Below are positions 1-7,600 of a stretch of DNA of 32,765 bases, piece after piece; position 1 is the stretch's first letter; each line of letters starts with the position of its first letter. The stretch is from positions 1 through 32,765 of the forward strand of contig JBEPTZ010000046.1 of assembly GCA_041691815.1 (NCBI GenBank), given 5' to 3'. A program made the position numbers and the translations under genes. The stretch comes from 70-18 sp041691815. Its GTDB lineage: Bacteria; Pseudomonadota; Alphaproteobacteria; Acetobacterales; Acetobacteraceae. The notes under the pieces are model-generated. The model was given only the letters and a program-made list of their open reading frames with translations, had not been told where the DNA came from and made no database searches.

Positions 1-285
1 CAGGCGTTGGAGCGGACGCATGACGCCACCCGCCTGGCCACCTGGCGGAGCGAGGCCGCCGAGCACCTGGTCGGGCTGACCGAGCGGCAGCACCAGATCA
101 TGCACCTCGTGCTCGCTGGACAACCAAGCAAGAATATTGCCGCCGATCTCGGCATCAGCCAGCGGACGGTGGAAAATCACCGAGCCGCCATCATGCACAA
201 GACCGGCGCCGATTCGCTGCCAGCGCTGGCCCGGCTGGCGCTCGCGGCAGCTGCGGCAAAGGACGCGTCCGTGCCGGGTGCGTAG
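1..285 (+). CDS. LuxR/FixJ-type response regulator, C-terminal part (cut by window edge)
   Basis: The reading frame is open from the first base, so only the C-terminus of a longer protein is present; a TTG at base 7 is probably internal. The visible part is a LuxR-type helix-turn-helix: LTERQHQIMHLV (first helices, the place of the usual LTxRExEV motif), then NIAADLGISQRTVENHRAAIMHKTGA, which is the classic recognition-helix block. The spacing and wording match the FixJ/NarL output domain that follows a receiver domain in two-component regulators. By family it binds DNA as a phosphorylation-dependent activator. Its targets cannot be read from the window. An Ala-rich tail follows the HTH and the stop is TAG. 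No terminator hairpin is obvious right after it. Confidence 0.85.
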   Translation, partial: QALERTHDATRLATWRSEAAEHLVGLTERQHQIMHLVLAGQPSKNIAADLGISQRTVENHRAAIMHKTGADSLPALARLALAAAAAKDASVPGA

Positions 286-518
286 TTTCCGAAGCTGCGG
301 TTAGGCGGACCACCGGGAGTAGGTTGCAAACTGCCCAGTAATGCCGTGCGTGGATCGGCAGGGGATCACGGTGACGATCGGCACCCTAAGTCGTTAGCTT
401 AAATGGAACATGCGAGCCCACCGCAACGCAAGCGCCTGGCTCCGTCCCGTCGCGCACTGTAATACGAGTAGTTTCCGAAGTTCGACGGGCGCAGGCCAGG
501 AGCCTAAACATTTCACCT

Positions 519-549
519 ACGATCACCTGCGCGCGCGCAACGCTTGCGG
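519..549. repeat. Imperfect direct repeat, copy A
   Basis: Pairs with copy B at 586-614. Both begin acgatcacc, continue with a CG-alternating stretch and end ttgcgg. A few substitutions and small length changes separate them. Upstream of the autotransporter start; a regulator site or a duplicated remnant are both possible. Confidence 0.5.
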
Positions 550-585
550 GAATCGAGGAGAGGCGTAGGCTCTCTTTATCGAAGG

Positions 586-614
586 ACGATCACCCGCGCG
601 CGCAATGGTTGCGG
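586..614. repeat. Imperfect direct repeat, copy B
   Basis: Second copy of the repeat at 519-549, about 67 bp further on. The CG-alternating run gcgcgcgc is shared and could adopt unusual DNA geometry, but that is speculation. Confidence 0.5.
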
Positions 615-689
615 CGCCAGTGACCCGCCCCGACCGAGCCTCTGCCGAAGCCTCCGGCAGCAAACGAACCGGCAACCCAAGGTTCCCGC

Positions 690-2944
690 ATGAAACGCAT
701 CCCGACCATGCTGCTCGCCGCCCTCGCCGCGACCGGCGTCCTGAGCACACATGCCTCGGCCCAACGGCAGGCCGCCGTGGGCCCGGGCATCATTCCGCTG
801 AATGCCACCGGGATGCTGCACGGCGTCGACATGTCCGCCTCCGGCACCACCGGAACACTGGCTGTCGGCGTCCCCGGCGGGCCGGCGACCGACATCTTCA
901 CCCTGAACAATCCGCCCCTCGCCGGGCAGCTCGCCGTGTCCACTGCGGCATCCAGCCAGGGCAACATCGTCTTCAACAGCGGGTCCACCGTGTTGGCGGC
1001 ATCGGCGTCACCCAGCCGGGCGGGCCGTTCCTGCTGAACATCGCCGCCGGCAATGCCGGAACCGCGGTGAACTTCATGGGCCCTGTCTACGCCACCACGC
1101 TGAATGTCACCGGCACCGGCGCGGTGAACTTCCTCAGCGGCACAACCAACGTGACCGCGACGAATTTCGCGGCGGACGGCACGATCACCCTGGGCCACAA
1201 CACCACCGTCATCGGCGCGCTGACCACCACGGCCGGCGCCAACACCGGCACGTTGACGCTGAACGGCGGCAGCGTGCTGAACGGCGCGGTCGGCGGCGCC
1301 ATCGGCCTGCGGGAGATCAATCTCGTTGGCGGCAGCCAAAATGGCGGCGCCACCGCGACGATCACCGGCGCCACCGATGCCTTCACCTTCGCGCTCGCCA
1401 CCAACACGCTGCAGGTCGGCGGCGCGCTGACCATCGCCAACAGCGGCGCCAGCGGGGTGATCAGCACCACCCTGGCCAGCCCGACCGTCTACGGCAACAT
1501 CCGCCCGGTCGGCGCTACCAATCTCGGGCCGGCGCTGCAGATCAACGTGACCGTGCCGAACACCTCGTTCATCCCGGTCGGCACCCAGTTCAACATCGTC
1601 CAGACCCAGGCGGGAACGGTTCAAAGCGGCACTGACGGCAGCGTGGTAAAGGTGACGGTGAAAGATCCGAGCAATCCGCTTTACACCTTCGCCGCCGTGC
1701 CGGCCGCCGGCACCGTGGCAGGCCTGGTCGCCATCCGCACCACCAGCATCCCGCTGCTTGCGCCGCTGGTAACGCCGCCTGGCGTGCCCCTGCCGCCCAC
1801 ACGGCCGGTCGCCGCGGTGATCGTGCCGGTGTTGCTGACTGCCCCGTCAGGCGCCATCGTCGACGTGCTCGCGCCGATCAATGCGCTGACCGACCCATCG
1901 GCTGTGGTGAACGCGGTCGCCCAGCTGGCGCCGTCCACGGCCTCGCTGGCTGCCCCGCAGGTCACCTTCCAGGTCGCCCGTCAGTTCCAGAACCTGTGGA
2001 CCTCTCACCTCGACGATGCCTTGTGCAGCCAGATCCCGCGCCGCGACGACAAGGCTCAGCCCAGCAACACGGCCACGATCTGCACCGGTGCCGAGCCGCG
2101 CAGCGGCTGGTGGCTGCGGGGCACCGGGTCGTCCGCCAACCAGGGTGCGCAAGGCGGGCTTGCCGGCTACCACGCCAGCATCGCCGGCGGCATGATCGGC
2201 TATGACCACGTGATCAATGCCAACACGGTCGTCGGCCTGGGGATCGGCGCGTCCAAGAGCGCCATCAACGGCAAGGGCACCAGCAGCCGCACCGAGTTCA
2301 ACAGTTATCAGGTGACGGCCTATGTCGGGCATCGGGAGGGGCCATGGTATGTCTATGGCGACGTTTCGGCCGGGCTGAACGACTACACCGGCTCGCGGCA
2401 AATTTCGTTCCCGGGTGTGAACCGCACGGCGCGCGCCAAATATTCGGGCCAGGACTACACTGGCTTTGCGACCACGGGCTACGATTTTGCGGCCGGCGGC
2501 ATGACCATAACGCCGCTGGCGTCGCTACAATACACCCACGTAAATCTGGGCGGTTACACCGAAGCGGACGCCGGCAGCATCAACCTGGCGACACGCTCGC
2601 AGAGCTATGACTTCCTGGAGTCGGGCCTGGGCGTGAAGGTGGCGCGCACATTCGTCCGCAACGAACTGGCCTTTATTCCGGAAGTCCATGCCAAGTGGCT
2701 GCATGAGCTCTCCAACCCGATGGTGCGGCAGACCTCCGCCTTCGCCGTCGCCCCTGGGGCGTCGTTCACCACGCGAGGGCTGAAGGCCGCGGCGGACACC
2801 GGCAATATCGGCGCCGGCCTCACCATCCTGTCTTGTTCCTGCTCGGTGCGCACATGGTCGCTCGAGGCCGTCTACGACTACTACCAGGGCAGCGACAAAT
2901 ATTCGGCGCACCAAGGCATGCTGAAGTTCAGCGCCCGCTTCTGA
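690..2944 (+). pseudogene. Autotransporter (type V secretion) with a one-base frameshift near 993
   Basis: The N-terminus starts at ATG 690 (AAGG about 7 bases upstream) with a signal peptide: MKRIPTML, hydrophobic core LLAALAATGVLS, cleavage near THASAQ. This frame stays sensible to about residue 101 (FNSGSTV) and then turns to nonsense and a stop at 1035. From base 992 the next frame carries on with GGIGVTQPGGPFLLNIAAGN, a beta-helix passenger rich in G, N, T and V, then a Pro-rich linker around 1750-1850. The last 280 or so residues (from WWLRGTG, about 2110) form an autotransporter beta-barrel ending in SARF with the expected terminal Phe. Reading gtgttggcgg as gtgttcggcgg restores one frame of about 751 aa. 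The earlier part of the second frame (from 605) is Arg/His-rich and not real. Either a true lesion or a sequencing error. Confidence 0.8.
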
Positions 2945-2958
2945 CGTCAACGCCCGAA

Positions 2959-2992
2959 GCCGGATGACCGCTGAAGCCAGCGGCCATCCGGC
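2959..2992 (+). terminator. Hairpin after the autotransporter
   Basis: Inverted repeat 15 bp past the stop: GCCGGATG (2959-2966) pairs with CATCCGGC (2985-2992), then one A-C mismatch, then CCGCT with AGCGG, around a 6-base loop. There is no T-run after it, so it could be a rho-independent terminator of weak type or an mRNA-stabilising hairpin. Confidence 0.5.
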
Positions 2993-3098
2993 GATCCCGC
3001 TTCCGGCCATGGCACTCAGGGCAGGTTCGTGTGGCTCGGCGTGGGCCCCCGGCGCCGATAGGCTCGTCAAGCCAGCGATCCTGCAAATAATTTCGCTC

Positions 3099-4058
3099 TC
3101 ATAGTGAATGCTGTTGGTATGGCCCGAGTCCGGCGGCTGCCATGATCCATGCGTTTGGGTGTTGGTGTGTGCCGAAGCCTTCGATGGTTCGCCTCCAACT
3201 GAGATAGCTGGGGAGGTTAATGGTGGCGACGCCGTGAAATCGGCGCATCCATTCCTTCAGGCGTCCATGATAAGCGTTGACGTTGTTGATGTGCATCTCG
3301 GGCGCCTCCGGCCGAGGCGATCCGGGTGCCGGCAGCACATGCATGGTCAGGCCGGCCCGGCGCGCAAATGCCTTGATGGCGGTGCCGACATCGCAGCACA
3401 GTTCGGCTGACCCCTTCAGTGCGGCGCCGAGGGCAAGCCCGATGCACCGCGCGTCCAGGCTCGCTAGCACGGCATCGATCGTCGCTCCGCTGCGGTCGCG
3501 TGCGACAATTACCGGGATTTGCTCCTTGGACAAGCCGCACTTGGCCGATTTGCCGCCGCGCTTGCGCGGCGCACGCGTCATGCCGGCGCGTTTGCCCTTG
3601 AAGGATTCAAGAATGAACGTCTCGTCTGCCTCGACAATGCCAGACAGATGGGCAGGCTTGTCCTGGTTCAGCGCCGCCAGGAAGCGGTGCCGCCAGCGGA
3701 ACGCGGTGGTGTAGTCCACCCCGCAGCGCCTGGCCGCCTTGGCGATCGTCTCGCCGGCGATCAGCGCCTGGGCCTGATCTGGCCAGCGCTCGGGGTAGTG
3801 CAGACCGGCTAGCGGCGTGCCGGTCAGTGGGTTGAGGGTCCGGGCACAGGCCGTGCAGCGATAGCGCGGCCGGCCGTTCGCCGTGCCCCAGCGGACGATG
3901 TCGTCGCCACCGCAATGTGGGCAACCGACGGCGGCCTGCCGCACCTGGCCGATCTGCGACAGCAGGCGATCCTGGGGTATGGTCTCGCCAGCCTTCGACA
4001 GCAGCGCCAGGGCCGGTGGCTCGTCTGGCACCGGCCCGGCCGCACGGCCGCCACTCAC
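3099..4058 (-). CDS. IS1595-family transposase (zinc ribbon plus ISXO2-like DDE domain)
   Basis: The open frame runs from 4313, but the first 80 or so codons are transposon debris in the wrong frame (see the resolvase fragment), so I place the start at or near the GTG at 4058. GTG 4031 is equally possible and neither has a good ribosome site. A zinc ribbon begins near base 3923: CPHCGG, then RYRCTAC. A helix-turn-helix-like stretch follows (TIAKAARRCGVDYTTAFRWRHRF). The catalytic domain begins with IVEADETF followed by FKGKR; the second acidic position is probably in CCDVGTAIKAFAR; the third block is NNVNAYHGRLKEWMRRFHGVA with the closing LPSYLSWRR. This is the IS1595 layout. By family it moves its own element by cut-and-paste using a DDE-type active site. 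I could not define its terminal inverted repeats. The frame is intact, so it may be active. Confidence 0.8.
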   Translation of the reverse strand: MSGGRAAGPVPDEPPALALLSKAGETIPQDRLLSQIGQVRQAAVGCPHCGGDDIVRWGTANGRPRYRCTACARTLNPLTGTPLAGLHYPERWPDQAQALIAGETIAKAARRCGVDYTTAFRWRHRFLAALNQDKPAHLSGIVEADETFILESFKGKRAGMTRAPRKRGGKSAKCGLSKEQIPVIVARDRSGATIDAVLASLDARCIGLALGAALKGSAELCCDVGTAIKAFARRAGLTMHVLPAPGSPRPEAPEMHINNVNAYHGRLKEWMRRFHGVATINLPSYLSWRRTIEGFGTHQHPNAWIMAAAGLGPYQQHSL

Positions 4059-4077
4059 CCCGGCCAAGGTCTCAAGC

Positions 4078-4223
4078 GCCTTTGAAGCCGGCAGACCAGC
4101 CGATCTGGGTGGCCAACCCTGCCCGATCGCCGCGGTTGCCGCTGGCCCGATCCTCGAACAGATGACGCCCGTCGACGCCTGCGGCGAGCAGCGCGTCGCG
4201 CGTCGCGCTGCAGGTCCATCATC
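4078..4223 (-). pseudogene. Decayed Tn3-type serine resolvase fragment
   Basis: Reading the minus strand from 4223 gives QMMDLQRDA, then after a frame change LLAAGVDGRHLFEDRASGNRGDRAGL. Together this is the block near the N-terminus of Tn3-family resolvases (DLQRDALLAAGVD...LFEDxxSGxxxDRPGL). The frame change is explained by a 7-bp tandem duplication (CGACGCG twice) where a single copy would keep the frame. The N-terminal catalytic segment (YARVS) is missing because the fragment stops exactly where the 26-bp IS-end repeat at 4226 begins. The C-terminal part is lost towards the IS1595 gene. Homology ends near 4112; the remaining bases to 4078 run to a stop. Non-functional. Confidence 0.7.
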
Positions 4224-4225
4224 TG

Positions 4226-4251
4226 TGTGAAATTGCTCCCAACAGTGACCC
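4226..4251 (+). repeat. IS-end-like 26-bp repeat, copy 1
   Basis: TGTGAAATTGCTCC then CAACAGTGACCC. Direct copy at 4285-4310 (23 of 26 identical) and an inverted copy at 4447-4472. Two spaced direct copies at one end and an inverted copy at the other resemble the multiple terminal repeats of IS21-type elements. That family assignment is a guess. Confidence 0.55.
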
Positions 4252-4284
4252 TGCGGGATGGGGGTGCAGCTTATTGATTCTACG

Positions 4285-4310
4285 TGTGAAATCGCGTCCA
4301 ACAGTGACCC
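4285..4310 (+). repeat. IS-end-like 26-bp repeat, copy 2
   Basis: TGTGAAATCGCGTCC then AACAGTGACCC; 59 bases after copy 1 in the same orientation, and 24 of 26 identical to the inverted copy at 4447-4472. Confidence 0.6.
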
Positions 4311-4666
4311 CAACTGAAATGTCGTTTATCTCGTTGATATTGGGTAGAAATATCGAAATTTGATGGGATTATCTTTCGCGCGACACCTGCCCCCCTCGCT
4401 GCCGAAATTCATCGCTATAAACAATGACCTACGTTCAGATGCAGGAGGGTCACTGTTGGACGAGATTTTACAGTATATTGATATAATTGAGGAATTTTTG
4501 TTGTATGGACACGCAACCAGCCTGATTTTCCCCTGGTGGGATGAGATCTGAGCGGCGCGGAATCCGGGAACCGGCCAGCATGACACTGCCATGAACTGCT
4601 TAATATGTCGCGCATTTACCAGGAAGGACGTGCGGCAACCTTCCGCCACCATCGTGGCTGTAAAAG
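4311..4666. other. AT-richer non-coding stretch between IS debris and the helicase gene
   Basis: Base composition drops visibly compared with the flanks, notably 4320-4380 and 4460-4510. A minus-strand open frame (4326-4652) has no family features and is not called. Apart from the inverted repeat copy at 4447-4472 I see no gene, RNA or clear terminator, although the large helicase gene ends at its right edge. Confidence 0.5.
4447..4472 (-). repeat. IS-end-like 26-bp repeat, inverted copy 3
   Basis: Begins GGGTCACTGTTGGACG and ends TTTTACA, the reverse complement of copy 2 with two differences. Together with 4226 it could bound a 247-bp element without its own transposase. No target-site duplication was evident next to 4226 and 4472. 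Confidence 0.6.
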
Positions 4667-7600
4667 TTAGTTTTCCATACTACGAACAACCTCCAACAGC
4701 CCTTCGAATTCCTCCCGCGTTGTCGCCGTCAGGCGCCCCAGACCCAACGCCGCGCTCATCGCGCGGACCGCATCGGCATGCTCGCCGAAATCACACGCAA
4801 AGCCTAACTTTTCGGGGTAGGGGATATCGCTCCAATGGCGTGGCTCCCCGGCGATCTCGCTTCCCCGATACGGCATGACGGCCAGCGGTTGCGCACCCGC
4901 TTGCCAAATGACCTCCTGGCCATCTTGCGTCAGTGCGATGTGGCTGAGCGGTTCGGCGACTGCGCGGACCGCACGGACGATTTGCCGCCCGGTCCGCTGG
5001 AAGCCGTGCCGCCTGGCGACCAGACGCGCCAGGCGGAGCAGCGTGATGGGCGCCTCCGCGGCGATCATGGGGGCGATCATCGCGGCGAGCGTCGGCTGGT
5101 AATCGGGATCGTGAAACCGGTCTGGCTCGGCGACCAGCGCGCTGTCGCTCTCTGGCGCTATTGCCGGGGCGTAGGCCGCCGTCGTCGCAGCGCCCTGCGG
5201 CGAGGTCGCCAGAATGCGCGGCGGTTCGGCATCGTCTGGCGCAGCCGGCGGGTCAAACTCGTCGGGCTCCGCCTCGGCGATCGCTGGGTCGGCGAGATCG
5301 GTGGCAACCACATCTGGAGCAGGCGAGGCATCGGGCAGCGGCGCCACGCGATCGGCTTCCAGAAGCGCCCGCAGCTGGGAGTCCAGCCGCTCGACGCAGG
5401 ACGCTGCATCAAGGAACCAGTCGGTCGACCACAGACGCAACAACCGCCAGCCCAACTGCTCCAGGATGATCTGCCGGACCCGATCGCGGTCGCGCGCCGA
5501 GGGCATGGCGTGGTAGGTGGCGCCGTCGCACTCAATGCCCGCCAGGAACCGCCCGGGGGTTTCGGGATGAACCACGCCGAGATCGATCCTGAACTTGGAT
5601 ACGCCCACCTGGGTCCGCACATCCCAGCCACGGGCGCGAAGTGCGGCGGCCACGGCGGCTTCGAAGTCGCTGTCATAGTCGTCGTAGCCGCCGGCCCGGA
5701 CGGCGGCGCCCAGGGCGACCGAACCGCGCTCGGCAAATTCCAGATAATGCTTCAACTCCTGCACCGCGCGCGCCGAGGTGCGGGTGAGATCGATCATCTC
5801 CGGCCCGAAGCTGGCGAACACCACCACTTCGCTGGTTGCCCGAGTGATTGCGACATTCAGTCGTCGTTCACCGCCCTGGCGGTTGAGTGGCCCAAAATTC
5901 ATCGACATGGTCCGGGCACCCGGCTCGGTCGGCCCGTAGCCGATGCTGATCAGGATGACGTCGCGCTGGTCGCCCTGCACGGTCTCCAGGTTCTTAACGA
6001 ACACCGGTTCGGTGGCGTCCGCACCGAAGAAATGTTCCAGTTCGGGGTCGGCGCGGCGCGCGTCATCCAGCAGGTCTTCGACCAGGCGCTGCTGCTCGCT
6101 GTTGAGGGTGACGACGCCAATCGACTTGCTGCTCTCGCGTGGATCACGCAGCCGGCGAAGCAGGTGCTCGACCAGCGCCTGCGCTTCGATCGAGTTGGTG
6201 CGTGATTTGCCCTTGGCGTAGACCCCATCGACCCGGCGGAGTGAAACCGCACTGTCGCGCGTGTCGGCAGCCGGGTAGGTGACCAGCGACGACTCGTAAT
6301 AGGCGTGGTTGGAGAACGCGATCAGGCTTTCGTGCCGGCTGCGGTAATGGCCGGTCAGGCGGTGCAGCGGGGTACGGGCCGCCAACGCCTCGTCGAGAAT
6401 GCTCTCCAGGTCCTGGGTGTCGCCGTCGTCCTCTTCGCCGTCGGCCGCCTTGTCGAAGAAGCTGGTCGGCGGCATCTGCTTCGGGTCGCCGACGATGATC
6501 ACCCGCTGGCCGCGCGCGATGGCGCCAATCGCGTCCGGCACGGTGATCTGCGAGGCTTCGTCGAACACCACCATGTCGAACATCGACTGGTCCACCGGCA
6601 GGAACTGCGCCACCGATAGCGGGCTCATCATCAGGCATGGCGTCAACGCCAGCAGGCTGTCGCCCATCTCGGCCACCAGCTGGCGCACCGGCTTGTGGCG
6701 GGTCCTTTTCTGCAGCTCGCGGGCCAGCACGCCGAGCCCGGCCTGGGTCTGCGGCGCATCCTTGCGCGGGATCGCGTGGGACAGCAGCGCGCGGATGTAG
6801 TCGGCGGTGGTGTCGGCCAGGGTGCGGTCGAGGGTGCGAAAGGTCTCGATCAGCGCCTCGTGACTGATCGCGGAAAAGCCGCGCAGGGCGGCAGTTTGGT
6901 CGATCAGCAGCGGCGCCGCCCAGCGGCAATACGCGGTGCGCAGCGCCTCGGCGGCGCTCTCCGGCGCGATCACCGCGCCCTCCAGCGCCACTGCGAGCGG
7001 CCCGAGGCCGGCCTCCTCCGCCTCGCGCCGCGCCGTCACCCAGCGGCACCAGTCGTTGAGCCGGGGGGTGCGCTCCTGAACCGCGGCGGCGGTGCGCAGG
7101 GCAGCGGCAAGCGTCGCCTCGGCGGGCAGGCCGCAGCCGGTGCGCATTGCATCGAACGCCGCGAGAAAACTGGTGAAGCTGGTGGCGAAGTTGCTGGCCG
7201 CGGTGGCAATCGGCATGCCGGGCTCCAGCAGGTCGTGCCCTTCCGAGAGCAGCCGGCGCAGCCGGGCACGAGTCTCGACCAGATCCTGGCCGGCGCCGGC
7301 CAATGCGAGCAGCGCCGCCCGCGCTTCGATCGCCACGCCGGCGATCGCGCCGAGGCGCTGCGGTTCGGTGGCGAGCCCGGCTGTCGGGAGCCCGGCCGGC
7401 AGTGCCGCCAATGCCTGTTGCACGGTAGCGGCGCGGGACTGCGCCAGCGCGAGGCGTTCCAGCGTCGCCTCCGTGGTCTTGCCGGCTGGCCACCCCAGCT
7501 GCGCCTCCATATCACGCCGCAGCCGGGTCAGTGCGCGGCCACGGAACAGCCAGCTACGCGCCTCGGCCGCCGCGCGCTGTTGCTGCCAGGCCGCCACCGG

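Larger units (their letters stand above)
286..689. other. Intergenic region with two sets of short direct repeats
   Basis: No credible gene. A 13-bp exact repeat (gtagtttccgaag) occurs at 282-294 and 468-480, the first copy overlapping the regulator's stop codon. A second, imperfect repeat of about 30 bp (acgatcacc, a run of CG dinucleotides, then ttgcgg) lies at 519-549 and 586-614. It presumably covers promoter and leader of the autotransporter gene, but no convincing -35/-10 pair was found. Confidence 0.5.

Noticed and set aside
605..990. N-terminal 130 codons of the long frame that contains the autotransporter barrel
   Set aside because: Arg/His/Pro-rich nonsense; the signal peptide in the neighbouring frame at 690 is convincing, so this part is a shadow.
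1..3100. Left attachment site matching the tRNA 3' end
   Set aside because: No copy of ggttgcggggatagg was found here or elsewhere in the window apart from the tRNA itself.
4059..4313. N-terminal extension of the IS1595 transposase
   Set aside because: The bases are resolvase and IS-end debris in another frame; family members begin shortly before the zinc ribbon.
4326..4652. 108-codon minus-strand frame
   Set aside because: No family features, crosses the inverted IS-end repeat, and lies in AT-rich debris.
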